Source: Flavobacteriaceae bacterium
Lineage (GTDB): Bacteria; Bacteroidota; Bacteroidia; Flavobacteriales; Flavobacteriaceae
DNA: 64,000 nucleotides
Assembly: GCA_018669795.1 (NCBI GenBank)
Contig: JABHSQ010000005.1
Span: 124,001-188,000, forward strand
Direction of reading: 5' to 3'
In this document: one piece after another, positions 34,487-43,786 of the stretch
How the letters are laid out: each line of letters opens with the position of its first letter
Numbering within the stretch: the stretch's first letter is position 1
Position numbers and translations under genes: made by a program
The notes under the pieces: generated by a model
Told to the model about the DNA's origin: nothing
What the model saw: only the letters and a program-made list of their open reading frames with translations
The model's database searches: none

Positions 34487-36556
34487 TTATGCTACAGAGT
34501 CAATCAAAATTTCCAGTAAATCGATGGCAGCTTCACTAATTTTTGTCCCAGGACCATAAACAGCAACTGCACCAGCATCAAATAAAAATTGATAATCTTG
34601 TGAGGGAATAACACCACCCACGATAACCATAATATCTTCCCGAGCGTATTTTTTTAGTTCTTCAATTACTTTTGGGACTAATGTTTTATGGCCTGCAGCA
34701 AGCGAAGAAACACCAATAATGTGTACATCGTTTTCAATAGCTTGTTGAGTAGCTTCTTCTGGGGTTTGAAATAATGGACCGATATCCACATCAAAACCTA
34801 CATCTGCATAACCAGTAGCTATAACCTTTGCCCCTCTGTCATGACCATCTTGACCCATTTTTGCAATCATTATGCGAGGACGTCGTCCTTCTAATTCTGC
34901 AAATTTATTGGCAAGTTCTCTTGCTTTTTCAAATGATGGATCATTTTTTATCTCTTTACTATACACGCCACTAAATGATTTAATTTGTGCTTTATGCCTT
35001 CCATACACTTTTTCTAAAGCATCACTAATTTCTCCTAAGGTAGCTCTTTCACGAGCAGCAATAATTGCTAAATCTAATAAATTTTTTTCACCTGATTGAG
35101 CAGATTTCGTTAATTTTAACAATGCACTTTTCACCTTAACAGAATCTCGTGTCAATTTAATACTGTTTAATCGTTTAATTTGCGATAGGCGAACTTTCTG
35201 ATTATCTACATCTAAAATTTGAAGAGGATCTTCTTTTTCTAAACGATATTTATTGACTCCAACAATAATATCTTGACTAGAATCTATTCGTGCTTGTTTT
35301 CTTGCAGCAGCTTCTTCAATTCTTAATTTTGGAATACCTGCTTCAATTGCCTTTGTCATTCCTCCTAACTCTTCTATTTCTTGAATCAATTCCCAAGCTT
35401 TATTAGCTATTTCTTCCGTCTTTCTTTCTATAAATTCACTTCCCGCCCAAGGATCTACCGTTTTTGTTATTTGGGTTTCCTTTTGAAGGTATAGTTGTGT
35501 ATTTCTAGCTATTCTTGCTGAAAAATCGGTTGGCAAAGCAATGGCTTCATCAAGCGCATTGGTATGTAAAGATTGAGTGCCGCCAAATGCAGCAGCAGCA
35601 GCTTCAATGCAAGTTCTAGCTACGTTATTAAAAGGATCTTGTTCTGTTAAACTCCAACCACTTGTTTGGCAATGAGTTCTTAAAGCTAAAGACTTTTTAT
35701 TTTTTGGATTGAATTTCTTGACCATTTTTGCCCAAAGTAATCGAGCTGCTCTAAGTTTAGCGATTTCAGTAAAATGATCCATTCCTATTGCCCAGAAAAA
35801 TGAAAGTCTAGGAGCAAAACTATCAATGTTCATTCCTGCAGCAATTCCTGTTCTAATATATTCTAAACCATCTGCCAACGTATAAGCCAACTCAATTTCA
35901 CAAGTTGCACCCGCTTCTTGCATATGATATCCCGAAATAGAAATAGAATTAAATTTCGGCATGTTTTTAGAAGAATACTCAAAAATATCACTGATAATTC
36001 TCATGGAAGGAGTCGGTGGGTAGATATAGGTATTTCTAACCATAAATTCCTTTAAAATATCGTTTTGGATGGTTCCTGAAAGAGCCTCAGGTGAAATACC
36101 TTGTTCCTCAGCAGCAACGATGAAAAATGCCATAATTGGTAAAACTGCACCATTCATAGTCATGGAAACACTCATTTTATCCAATGGAATTTGATCGAAT
36201 AATATTTTCATATCTTCAATACTGTCTATAGCAACCCCTGCTTTTCCTACATCTCCTTCCACTCGTTCATGGTCACTATCATATCCTCTATGTGTTGCTA
36301 AATCAAAAGCTACAGAAAGGCCCTTTTGTCCACCTTCTAGGTTTCTTCTATAAAAAGCATTGCTATCTTCTGCTGTAGAAAAACCAGCGTATTGTCTAAT
36401 CGTCCAGGGTCGACGAACATACATCGTTGAGTAGGGACCTCTTAAATAAGGAACGATTCCAGCAATAAAATTTTGATGTTTAAATTTTTTAGATTTGTTT
36501 TTTTTAACTGTTTCTGAATCTGAAAAATTAAGATGCTGTAATTTTTTTCTGTCCAT
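34487..36556 (-). CDS. mutB: Methylmalonyl-CoA mutase, large (catalytic) subunit
   Basis: A 689-residue adenosylcobalamin-dependent enzyme interconverting methylmalonyl-CoA and succinyl-CoA. The catalytic barrel shows [22 protein letters not shown] and [12 protein letters not shown]; the C-terminal cobalamin domain has the DGHDRGAKV motif with the cobalt-binding histidine and a later GGVIP. It is paired with the small subunit (37144-38523), although an unrelated small gene stands between them. Confidence 0.96.
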   Translation of the reverse strand: MDRKKLQHLNFSDSETVKKNKSKKFKHQNFIAGIVPYLRGPYSTMYVRRPWTIRQYAGFSTAEDSNAFYRRNLEGGQKGLSVAFDLATHRGYDSDHERVEGDVGKAGVAIDSIEDMKILFDQIPLDKMSVSMTMNGAVLPIMAFFIVAAEEQGISPEALSGTIQNDILKEFMVRNTYIYPPTPSMRIISDIFEYSSKNMPKFNSISISGYHMQEAGATCEIELAYTLADGLEYIRTGIAAGMNIDSFAPRLSFFWAIGMDHFTEIAKLRAARLLWAKMVKKFNPKNKKSLALRTHCQTSGWSLTEQDPFNNVARTCIEAAAAAFGGTQSLHTNALDEAIALPTDFSARIARNTQLYLQKETQITKTVDPWAGSEFIERKTEEIANKAWELIQEIEELGGMTKAIEAGIPKLRIEEAAARKQARIDSSQDIIVGVNKYRLEKEDPLQILDVDNQKVRLSQIKRLNSIKLTRDSVKVKSALLKLTKSAQSGEKNLLDLAIIAARERATLGEISDALEKVYGRHKAQIKSFSGVYSKEIKNDPSFEKARELANKFAELEGRRPRIMIAKMGQDGHDRGAKVIATGYADVGFDVDIGPLFQTPEEATQQAIENDVHIIGVSSLAAGHKTLVPKVIEELKKYAREDIMVIVGGVIPSQDYQFLFDAGAVAVYGPGTKISEAAIDLLEILIDSVA

Positions 36557-36558
36557 AA

Positions 36559-37137
36559 TTATTTATTGAAATTCATATCATATAAATATTGATAATACGT
36601 ATCGAAAGCAATCAACATACCAAAATGATTGTCATTATAACAGTCAAAAACATTTCTTCTGTAGTTTTCTGCAAAAATGGAGGGATTCATAGAATTACTT
36701 TTAATTAAAGAAATAATAGTTTGCTTTACTTCTTCATTTTTAATATTCTGAACCAAACAATTTATAAATTCTGAATGGTAATTAATATTGCTTTTTGGAT
36801 TTGTGGTGTCCCAAATGTCAGCGTTTTCTTTAAGTAAATTTAATAGTTTGATGGTGTGCGGACTTACTATTTTATTGTAATCGTAGTTTCCTAGTGCCCC
36901 CCTATAGATGTAATAACCAAGACTCTCTTTATAATTTAAATAGTCATAACCAATATGCAAATTCTTTACATAAATAGCTATGTCTTGTCTAAAACTATAA
37001 TAGGCTTCGTGAGCTAAATTATAATCTAAACCTTCACATTTAATTGTTTCTGGGCTATCTATAAATTGATATTCAATAGGTTCTTTACAACTTAAAATAG
37101 TTATTGAAATTGCTATAAGTATATTATATTTGTTCAT
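36559..37137 (-). CDS. Unknown lipoprotein between mutA and mutB
   Basis: A 192-residue protein with a lipoprotein signal ([17 protein letters not shown], cysteine at 17). The mature part is rich in Tyr and Asn, with several YY/NYDYN stretches and three further cysteines. I do not recognise a family. It starts 6 bp after mutA stops and ends 2 bp before mutB starts, so it is fully embedded in the mutase operon; a periplasmic lipoprotein there is unexpected for a cytoplasmic enzyme. Confidence 0.75.
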   Translation of the reverse strand: MNKYNILIAISITILSCKEPIEYQFIDSPETIKCEGLDYNLAHEAYYSFRQDIAIYVKNLHIGYDYLNYKESLGYYIYRGALGNYDYNKIVSPHTIKLLNLLKENADIWDTTNPKSNINYHSEFINCLVQNIKNEEVKQTIISLIKSNSMNPSIFAENYRRNVFDCYNDNHFGMLIAFDTYYQYLYDMNFNK

Positions 37138-37143
37138 GTAAAA

Positions 37144-38523
37144 TTATTCAGTTTTTAATCTTTCTTGTTCTTTCTTTTCAGAAAGACGCCTTTCTAAAAT
37201 TGGTTCAATGAGTGTCTTTCTAGTATTTTTTTTCATAAAAGGGAAGAGTTCTAAATCGTTTTTCATTTTATCATTTGGGTTTTGATGGATATTAGTACCT
37301 AATAATTCTAATTTTCCAGTATCAAATAATACTTGTTCTTTTTGTGCACTTTCTTTAATCTTTTTTTGAATAGTACCTTCTTTTAATTGAGAAAGAAAAC
37401 CCCCATTTACTTCTATGTTTTTAAATAAGGTTAAAGCTTTTTCAGAAAGCTGATCTGTTATTGTTTCAATATAATATGACCCTTTAGCGGGGTTGTTTGA
37501 GGCTTTAAAATAACTTTCTTGTTTAAGTATTAATAGTTGGTTTCTAGCTATTCTTTCACCAAATTTATTGCTTTTATGAAAGATTGAATCGTAAGAGTTA
37601 TTGCATACAGTGTTTGATCCTCCAATGATTGCACTCATATTTTCGGTAGTAGTACGAAGCATATTTATATTGTAATCGTATATTGTTTTATTTCGATTAG
37701 AAGGAAACGTTATTATATGGCATTCTGTTGAAAAATTATATTCGTTTGCGAGCAATACATATAATTTTCTGAGTGCTCTAATTTTAGCAATTTCAAAAAA
37801 ATAATTAGATCCTAAACTAAGTTTAAATGTTATTGAAAACGTATTGTTTTTTAAAATGGGGGTGTTTTTAAAATGATTTAAATATTCATTAGCTTGAGAT
37901 AAACAATATGCTAATTGTTGAACCATAGTAGCACCACTGTTTTGAAACAAAGTGCCATCGACACTTACTATGTTTTCTTGAGGGTTTTGTTTTATAATTT
38001 TTCTTAAAGTTGAATGATCTTCTTTTAAGTTAGAAAACCAATTTCCTGATTTAGCAAGGTTTCCGATAATATCTATATTGTAAAAAACGCTTGCTTTTTT
38101 GCTAGAAAAAAAGTGTTTTAAATTGGAGATAAACGATTCAGATATAAATTTTAAATCAAAATATATAGTGGTGTTTTTACCTAAAAATTGATTAAAAACT
38201 TGCTCGATATTAAACTCATTATTAGCTTTTAATACAATTGCTTCAGCACCTCTTTTAATTGAATCTAATATCAGGTGATTGGCAATTTTTTCATCATCAA
38301 TAAAAATTGATTGAGCAACATTCCAATCTTTTGGAAATCCAGGTATTTCCTTGAAAGCTACTTTAAAATCATCTTGATGATAAAATGGCTTAACATCAAT
38401 TCCTTCCAAATTTTTCCAGATAAGCGTTTCGTTATAATCAGCTCCTTTTAAATCTACTTGAATTTTTTGTTTCCATTCTTTAGATGAAACCTCGTTAAAT
38501 TCATCAAATAAATAATTACTCAT
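37144..38523 (-). CDS. mutA: Methylmalonyl-CoA mutase, small subunit
   Basis: A 459-residue protein with the mutase barrel fold (EWKQKIQVDLKGADY at the N-terminus; later IARNQLLILKQESYF and DPAKGSYYIE-like NPAKGSYYIE). It lacks the cobalamin-binding domain found at the end of the large subunit, as expected for a non-catalytic MutA of Bacteroidota. The 5' end overlaps the FtsB-like gene by 8 bp. Confidence 0.88.
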   Translation of the reverse strand: MSNYLFDEFNEVSSKEWKQKIQVDLKGADYNETLIWKNLEGIDVKPFYHQDDFKVAFKEIPGFPKDWNVAQSIFIDDEKIANHLILDSIKRGAEAIVLKANNEFNIEQVFNQFLGKNTTIYFDLKFISESFISNLKHFFSSKKASVFYNIDIIGNLAKSGNWFSNLKEDHSTLRKIIKQNPQENIVSVDGTLFQNSGATMVQQLAYCLSQANEYLNHFKNTPILKNNTFSITFKLSLGSNYFFEIAKIRALRKLYVLLANEYNFSTECHIITFPSNRNKTIYDYNINMLRTTTENMSAIIGGSNTVCNNSYDSIFHKSNKFGERIARNQLLILKQESYFKASNNPAKGSYYIETITDQLSEKALTLFKNIEVNGGFLSQLKEGTIQKKIKESAQKEQVLFDTGKLELLGTNIHQNPNDKMKNDLELFPFMKKNTRKTLIEPILERRLSEKKEQERLKTE

Positions 38524-38851
38524 TATTTTTGTTTTTAATACTGTCTTCGTGCTCTATAATATAAATATCTTCATTGTCTTTTTTTAGATAGTATTTTTCT
38601 CTTGCAAATTTTTCAATTTCATTGCTATCTTTCATTTTATCAATAAACACTTTGTCATTTTTAATTTCCTCTTGATATACTTTTTTATTGTTTTCAAGTT
38701 TATTAATATCATCATTTAATTCTTGATGTATAAAAAATGAATTGGTATCAAAAAAAAACATCCACACAAAGAAAAGAATAAGAATTAGCAAGTATTTATT
38801 ACTTATAATTCGAACCCATTTTTTGTTTTTTATTTCGGTAAGTTTTTTCAA
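38516..38851 (-). CDS. FtsB/DivIC-like septum formation initiator
   Basis: A 111-residue bitopic protein: short basic N-terminus, one transmembrane helix (about 20-37) and a coiled coil with IEKFAREKYYLKKDNEDIYII, the typical FtsB/DivIC C-terminal motif (…R..y.m...e.i). The start is TTG at 38851, overlapping the udk stop codon (TTGA). It takes part in divisome assembly. Confidence 0.85.
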   Translation of the reverse strand: MKKLTEIKNKKWVRIISNKYLLILILFFVWMFFFDTNSFFIHQELNDDINKLENNKKVYQEEIKNDKVFIDKMKDSNEIEKFAREKYYLKKDNEDIYIIEHEDSIKNKNNE

Positions 38852-39462
38852 TTGTCGATTAATTTTTGATTGATTATTTTTCTTATTAAATCGACCGCAA
38901 CTGTATTGTACCTGTTATTTGGGATAATGATATCTGCAAATTCTTTAGTAGGTTCTATAAACTGCTGATGCATTGGTTTTAGTGTGTTTTGATAGCGGTT
39001 TATTACTTCGTCTAAGTCTCTGCTACGCTCAGACATATCTCTTCGCAATCGTCTTATCAATCGCTCGTCACTATCTGCATAAACATATAATTTTATATCA
39101 AAAAGTTCTCGAATATCGGTATGGGTAAGTATTAAAATACCTTCAACGATAATTACTTTTTTAGGATGCATGGTGATGGTTTCCTTCGTCCGGTTATGTT
39201 CAATAAAGGAGTATATGGGTTGCTCAATAGCATTGCCCTTTTTTAATTCTTTTAAGTGAGCTACTAATAAATCGAAATCAATTGCTTTTGGGTGATCAAA
39301 ATTTATTTTAGTTCGTTCGTCAAATGGTAAATGACAGGTATCTTTATAATAAGAATCTTGTGAAATAACACAAACTTCTCCTTCTGGAAGTTCTTGTATG
39401 ATTTGATTTACAACAGTAGTTTTACCACTTCCGGTGCCTCCGGCAATTCCAATTACAAGCAT
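38848..39462 (-). CDS. udk: Uridine kinase
   Basis: A 204-residue P-loop kinase: Walker A GGTGSGKTT at residues 8-16, DSYYKD, FDHPKAIDFDLL and RRLRRDMSERSRD. It phosphorylates uridine and cytidine. Head of a run through the FtsB-like, mutA, lipoprotein and mutB genes. A promoter box lies at 39478-39485. Confidence 0.95.
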   Translation of the reverse strand: MLVIGIAGGTGSGKTTVVNQIIQELPEGEVCVISQDSYYKDTCHLPFDERTKINFDHPKAIDFDLLVAHLKELKKGNAIEQPIYSFIEHNRTKETITMHPKKVIIVEGILILTHTDIRELFDIKLYVYADSDERLIRRLRRDMSERSRDLDEVINRYQNTLKPMHQQFIEPTKEFADIIIPNNRYNTVAVDLIRKIINQKLIDN

Positions 39463-39477
39463 AAATAAAGGTTTTTA

Positions 39478-39485
39478 CAAAGGTA
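39478..39485 (-). promoter_or_regulatory. -7 promoter element for udk and the mutase operon
   Basis: TACCTTTG on the minus strand matches TAnnTTTG, about 15 nt before the udk ATG. Confidence 0.5.
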
Positions 39486-39571
39486 GTAAGAAATACGGTT
39501 TTTTACCTAAAATTTATTTCTGAAACTTACTTGTATAGATTTATAAATTATCTTTTTTTGTAAAATATTTT

Positions 39572-39647
39572 AGGGATGTAGCTTAGTCCGTTTTAAAGTG
39601 TTGGTCTGGGGGACCAGAGATCGGAGGTTCAAATCCTCTCATCCCGA
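39572..39647 (+). tRNA. tRNA-Pro (anticodon GGG), with unusual positions
   Basis: The cloverleaf folds: acceptor strand GGGATG with CATCCC, D stem GCTT/AAGT, anticodon stem TTGGT/ACCAG around the loop CTGGGGG (anticodon GGG, G37), five-base variable loop, T stem GGAGG/CCTCT around TTCAAAT. Two positions are odd. Base 1 is A opposite G72, where proline tRNAs normally have C1:G72, and the D loop has GT where nearly all tRNAs have G18G19. CCA is not encoded. It may be a functional but diverged tRNA or a decaying copy. Confidence 0.82.
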
Positions 39648-39853
39648 CAAAATATAACCTAACTATTAACTTGAGTTCTATAGAGAACATTGAAAGAATA
39701 ACTATTTACAATATTTTAGGTCAAAAAGTAATTGATCAAAATCTCAATGCAATTAGCTCTCAATTAAATTTAGCTAACCTAGTAACTGGTGCTTACCTAA
39801 TGCAGGTTTCTGTATATGGTAAAACAGCTACATATAAAGTTTTAAAAAACTAA
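39648..39853 (+). pseudogene. Orphan type IX secretion C-terminal sorting tail (gene remnant)
   Basis: The last ~65 codons of a secreted protein. From about 39653 the frame reads NLTINLSSIENIERITIYNI then LGQKV, GAYLMQVSVYGK and the terminal YKVLKN, which is the type A sorting domain (Por_Secre_tail) used by the type IX secretion system. There is no upstream cargo domain: the same open frame runs straight back into the tRNA-Pro gene, whose 3' end is a few bases before the first recognisable residue. A TTG at 39671 could start a 60-residue peptide but a sorting tail alone has no use. I read it as a truncated gene. Confidence 0.75.
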
Positions 39854-40186
39854 GACGCTAATGTTAGTTTAAGAACTTAATAAATATTAAGTACTAAAGC
39901 CGCTCTTATTAAATGAGGAGTCATTTTTTGATTTATTTTTTACACAGCGTATTTCTTTATTGCATATTTTTAGAAGACAGAGTTTAACAATCTATAGGTG
40001 TTCAGTTTTAATTTACTATAATATTTTTTAAAGAAGGTCTATACCTATTAATAAGCTAAAACTTTATGCTATCCGTTAAAACTTCTAAAAATACTAGCTT
40101 TAATAATATCAAATGCAAAATACTTTGATATTTATAATTCTTGTTTTTTTTTTTTTTACCTTGCTCAATGAATTAAATTATACAAA
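39854..40186. other. 333-bp interval without a recognised gene
   Basis: No coding sequence of note. It holds a short palindrome (CTTAATA-AA-TATTAAG near 39877-39892), scattered AT-rich sequence and a run of 14 T at 40144-40157 about 30 bp before the lipoprotein start at 40187. I see no TAnnTTTG box with normal spacing. Confidence 0.6.
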
Positions 40187-40741
40187 ATGAAAAAATTACT
40201 TTATTTATTTATACTATCTATAATATTTATGTCTTGTAAGGATAAGACCGCTGTAGTTGGTGACTTTAGAGATGGAGGTGTTGTTTTTTGGGTAGATCCA
40301 TTAGACAATACACACGGTTTAATATGTGATTTTAGAGATTATTTAAGCCCTGTCCAATGGGGATGTTCAGGTATAGATTCACCAAATTTAGAAAACATTC
40401 CTATTAATAAAGGCAATCCTTTGGGGGTGGGTGCAGAAATTGGAGATGGTTTAAATAATACGAATAACATGAAAAATGACTGTCCTGAAGCCTTAGTTAC
40501 CAATTCGTTAGAATCAGGATGGTTTTTGCCAAGTATAAACGAGTTAAAAGAAATTTATAATAATAGAGTAGTTATAAATACCACTGCAAGAAGTAATGGA
40601 GGGAATGTACTCGGTGATAGCTATTGGAGCTCTTCGGAGTGTACTGATAAATTGGCATGGGTGCAAAATTTTAAATTTGGTGTTCAACGTCCCTATCTTA
40701 AGTCTTATGTTTACAGAGTTCGTGCGGTTCGATACTTTTAA
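40187..40741 (+). CDS. DUF1566/Lcl-C-like lipoprotein
   Basis: A 184-residue protein with a lipoprotein signal (MKKLLYLFILSIIFMSC, cysteine at 17). The mature domain has GDFRDGGVVFWVDP, GWFLPSINELKEIY and DSYWSSSE...AWVQNF, ending RVRAVRYF: the pattern of the DUF1566/Legionella collagen-like C-terminal domain, a surface or adhesin-associated module. It usually ends larger proteins; here it is nearly the whole protein. It sits in the same small irregular region as the odd tRNA and the sorting-tail remnant. Confidence 0.8.
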   Translation: MKKLLYLFILSIIFMSCKDKTAVVGDFRDGGVVFWVDPLDNTHGLICDFRDYLSPVQWGCSGIDSPNLENIPINKGNPLGVGAEIGDGLNNTNNMKNDCPEALVTNSLESGWFLPSINELKEIYNNRVVINTTARSNGGNVLGDSYWSSSECTDKLAWVQNFKFGVQRPYLKSYVYRVRAVRYF

Positions 40742-40863
40742 TATATGGAGTAGCGATGTCAATAACACGAATAAGAAAATAGTATCCACTGAGTAATTTA
40801 GTTAGTTCCTAATTTAATTAAAACCCTTTTATATTTTATAAATTATTATAGTTTAATAACACG

Positions 40864-40871
40864 TATCTTTG
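40864..40871 (+). promoter_or_regulatory. -7 promoter element for rhlE
   Basis: TATCTTTG, full match to TAnnTTTG, about 48 bp before the rhlE ATG. The resulting leader contains a short upstream reading frame at 40885-40929. Confidence 0.55.
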
Positions 40872-40884
40872 TCAAAAATAAAAA

Positions 40885-40929
40885 ATGGCTACATCTTTAG
40901 TTATTTATAAATTCATTTATGTCATTTAA
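40885..40929 (+). promoter_or_regulatory. Possible 14-codon upstream ORF overlapping the rhlE start
   Basis: ATG at 40885 opens a 14-codon frame ([14 protein letters not shown]) that stops at 40927-40929, overlapping the rhlE start codon (40919) in another frame. If translated it could couple or restrict rhlE translation. Support is only positional. Confidence 0.3.
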
Positions 40930-42199
40930 ATCATTGGGCTTATCTAAAGCCCTATTAGACGCTGTTAGCAAACAAGGCTATACTTCACCGTCACCAATTC
41001 AACAAAAAGCAATTCCATTAATTTTAGAAAGAAAAGATATTTTAGCATCTGCTCAAACTGGAACTGGAAAAACGGCTGGTTTTACCCTGCCTATGCTTCA
41101 AATATTATCTCAAGGTCAACCATTAAGAAAAAGACCTATACGCTCATTAGTGTTAACTCCAACAAGGGAATTAGCAGCTCAAGTACATAGTAATGTAAAA
41201 TCGTATAGTGAGTTTTTAGATATTCGTTCTACCGTTATTTTTGGAGGTGTAAATCAAAGACCACAAGTAGCTACGCTGCGAAATGGAATCGATATTTTGG
41301 TAGCAACACCAGGTCGTTTGTTAGATTTACAAAATCAAGGATTATTATCGCTTTCAAATATTGAAATTTTAGTATTGGATGAAGCTGACCGTATGCTTGA
41401 CATGGGTTTTCTTAGAGATATTAGAAAAATAATTGATTTAATGCCCAGAAAAAGGCAGAATTTATTGTTTTCAGCTACTTTTTCTAAAGAAATTAAAAAC
41501 TTAGCAAGTGACTTTTTACATCATCCTGCAATGGTTGAAGCGACACCTGAAAATACAACTGTAGATGCTATAGAGCAAAAAGTGTATCGGGTAGCGAAAG
41601 ATAAAAAAACGGGATTAATTATAAAATTGATTTCTGAAGGTGATTGGAAACAAGTATTAGTGTTTACTAGAACAAAACATGGAGCTAATCGGCTTTGTGA
41701 AAAAATGGTAAAAGCTGGGATTTCTGCATCAGCAATTCATGGTAATAAATCACAAGGTGCTCGAACCAAAGCATTGGCTGGATTTAAAAGTAATTCTATT
41801 CGAGTTTTAGTGGCTACCGATATTGCTGCCAGAGGATTGGATATTCCTTTATTACCTCACGTTATTAATTTTGAATTGCCTAATATTTCTGAAGATTATG
41901 TACATAGAATAGGAAGAACTGGTAGGGCAGGAGCGAGTGGAGAAGCTTTATCTCTTGTAAGTGCCGACGAAACCGAATTTTTAAGAGATATTCAAAAACT
42001 AGTAGGGATTAAAATTCCTGTAGAGATTGTTGAAGGTTTTGAGCCAGATCCAAATGCATCAACCAAGCCTATAAAACAAGGTGGAGGCGGGGGAAACCGA
42101 AATTCTGGAAACCGAAATTCTTCAAGAAATAATATTAGCAGTAGAAATTCTTCAAAACCTTCCAATAGAAATAGGAGGACTAACGATAGGAGAAATTAA
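40919..42199 (+). CDS. rhlE: DEAD-box RNA helicase, RhlE type
   Basis: A 426-residue helicase with the Q motif [52 protein letters not shown] and [10 protein letters not shown] in order. The last ~45 residues are a Gly/Asn/Arg/Ser-rich disordered tail ending NRRTNDRRN, likely RNA-binding. RhlE-type helicases remodel ribosomal and messenger RNA, often under cold stress. Monocistronic, with its own promoter. Confidence 0.94.
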   Translation: MSFKSLGLSKALLDAVSKQGYTSPSPIQQKAIPLILERKDILASAQTGTGKTAGFTLPMLQILSQGQPLRKRPIRSLVLTPTRELAAQVHSNVKSYSEFLDIRSTVIFGGVNQRPQVATLRNGIDILVATPGRLLDLQNQGLLSLSNIEILVLDEADRMLDMGFLRDIRKIIDLMPRKRQNLLFSATFSKEIKNLASDFLHHPAMVEATPENTTVDAIEQKVYRVAKDKKTGLIIKLISEGDWKQVLVFTRTKHGANRLCEKMVKAGISASAIHGNKSQGARTKALAGFKSNSIRVLVATDIAARGLDIPLLPHVINFELPNISEDYVHRIGRTGRAGASGEALSLVSADETEFLRDIQKLVGIKIPVEIVEGFEPDPNASTKPIKQGGGGGNRNSGNRNSSRNNISSRNSSKPSNRNRRTNDRRN

Positions 42200-42316
42200 A
42201 AAATGTTCATATAGATTTATTGATAAAAACTAACACTTATTGAATAAAAACCAATTAAGTAGACGATTTTTAAAACGATATAAAAAATAAATTATCGCTT
42301 GTATAAGCTTAATTAA

Positions 42317-42697
42317 TTACCAAGAGCCAGCTGGTGAAAACAAAAAATCTATTGGGTTATCAATATCATATAAATATTGATAGCCCTTTCTGTCCTTAAT
42401 ACAAAAAGGATCTAAAAGACTTATCATAGTTATATATGCTTCTTTAGTTAAGGCACAATAAAAAGTTTTATGATCACTACTTAAAATTCCTTCATCTGTT
42501 TTAAAAAGCCCTAGAATTAAATTACAATTTCGGTTTTCAATAAAAGAAATTGATGAAAGATCTAGCCTTGTATTATTTTCAATAATAACAATTTGGATTA
42601 AATCTCTAAATAAAATTGCTTCATCTCTTTTAAAGTTATATAACCTAACAACACTTTCATCGAATTCATTAACATTATTTATGAAGTCCAATTCCAT
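42317..42697 (-). CDS. Unknown 126-residue protein following tspO
   Basis: A soluble, acidic protein (MELDFINNVNEFDESVVRLYNF...) with no signal peptide or motif that I can name; predicted mixed alpha/beta with three cysteines. Its ATG overlaps the tspO stop by one base (TAATG), so it is translated with tspO. The reading frame looks like a real coding sequence, but function is unknown. Confidence 0.7.
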   Translation of the reverse strand: MELDFINNVNEFDESVVRLYNFKRDEAILFRDLIQIVIIENNTRLDLSSISFIENRNCNLILGLFKTDEGILSSDHKTFYCALTKEAYITMISLLDPFCIKDRKGYQYLYDIDNPIDFLFSPAGSW

Positions 42698-43158
42698 TAA
42701 TTATAAAGGTAAATATAAGTGTTTAATGAAGTTGCTATAAGCAACCATAAAAAGTAGGGTAGTACTAGTAAACTTTTTATTTTCAACTTTCTATTATAAC
42801 TTACTAAAAAAGTACAGACGATAATTGTTAAAATAATAATAAAAATCAATCCCAATCCTATTAAATGTTGGTTAAAAAAAATGTAATTCCAAATTACATT
42901 AAGAACAAATTGAATACCAAACAGCACTAATAATTTAGAGTCTTTAAAAAACTTAAATAAATAAGCCATATAAATTGAAAAACAAATCATAATAGTCGTC
43001 CAAGCAGCTCCAAAAACCCAGCCTGGAGGAGACCAAGGTGCTTGATTTAAATTGATGTACCAATCTGTCATAGGACCATTATCCATTAGCCAACTCCCAA
43101 TTGCTAAAGCCCCGAAATTTATTGCTAAAAAAATAAAGATGAGTTTATATAATTTCAT
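42697..43158 (-). CDS. tspO: TspO/MBR family tryptophan-rich sensory protein
   Basis: A 153-residue membrane protein with five hydrophobic helices and the family pattern WYINLNQAPWSPPGWVFGAAWT near residues 33-54 and FQFVLNVIWNYIFF-like FGIQFVLNVIWNYIFFNQ further on. TspO binds porphyrins and is linked in bacteria to tetrapyrrole handling, oxygen/light control of photopigments and stress. It has its own -7 box and is followed by a coupled gene of unknown function. Confidence 0.92.
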   Translation of the reverse strand: MKLYKLIFIFLAINFGALAIGSWLMDNGPMTDWYINLNQAPWSPPGWVFGAAWTTIMICFSIYMAYLFKFFKDSKLLVLFGIQFVLNVIWNYIFFNQHLIGLGLIFIIILTIIVCTFLVSYNRKLKIKSLLVLPYFLWLLIATSLNTYIYLYN

Positions 43159-43212
43159 TTTTAATTATTAAATTAATGTAATATTTGCAAAAACACTTAG
43201 CTTTTAACTTTA

Positions 43213-43220
43213 CAAATCTA
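43213..43220 (-). promoter_or_regulatory. -7 promoter element for tspO
   Basis: TAGATTTG on the minus strand, full match to TAnnTTTG, about 55 bp before the tspO ATG, in the gap after the gpx stop. Confidence 0.5.
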
Positions 43221-43227
43221 CAAGAAA

Positions 43228-43770
43228 TTATTTTATATGCTTTGTTATTTTACTGCTTAAAGGTTTGGTAATCGAATAATAATAATCAATATATTCACCA
43301 TTAGTTCCTACTAAATACTTTTGAAAATTCCACTTTACAGTTGTATTTGTTTTACCATTTTTAGCTTCATCAGTTAGCCATTGATATAAAGGATGTTGGT
43401 TTTCTCCTTTAACATCTATTTTTTCAGTCATCACAAACGAAACACCATAATTTGCTTGACAAAAACTCTCTATTTCTTGAGAAGTTCCAGGTTCTTGTCT
43501 TCCAAACTGGTTACAAGGAACGCCAATAATAATTAGTTTTTCATTATAAGTTTCATAAAGTTTTTGCAAATCTTTGTATTGTCCTGTAAAACCGCATTGT
43601 GAAGCTACATTGACAAATAAAATATATTTATCTTTATAAGTAGATAAATCCAGTGGGTCTCCATTCAGTTGATTTATTTGAATGTCATAAATAGATGCTA
43701 AGGGAGTTGTTTGAGATACAGATTTATTGAAAAAAGAGAGCATAATGGATAGTATTAGTAATCGTTTCAT
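43228..43770 (-). CDS. Glutathione peroxidase-family thiol peroxidase, exported
   Basis: A 180-residue protein with a signal peptide (MKRLLILSIML..., cleaved near VSQ, residue 20) and a Gpx domain: NVASQCGFTGQY with Cys59 in place of selenocysteine, GVPCNQFGRQEPG and KWNFQKYLVG, which complete the catalytic site. It reduces peroxides, probably with thioredoxin-like donors, in the periplasm. It stands between folE and tspO on the same strand. Confidence 0.92.
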   Translation of the reverse strand: MKRLLILSIMLSFFNKSVSQTTPLASIYDIQINQLNGDPLDLSTYKDKYILFVNVASQCGFTGQYKDLQKLYETYNEKLIIIGVPCNQFGRQEPGTSQEIESFCQANYGVSFVMTEKIDVKGENQHPLYQWLTDEAKNGKTNTTVKWNFQKYLVGTNGEYIDYYYSITKPLSSKITKHIK

Positions 43771-43786
43771 AATTTATTATTGAGTT

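Noticed and set aside
39671-39853. An independent 60-residue gene starting at TTG 39671
   Set aside because: The sequence is the end of a type IX sorting domain with no signal peptide or cargo, and the frame continues upstream into the tRNA; read as a gene remnant.
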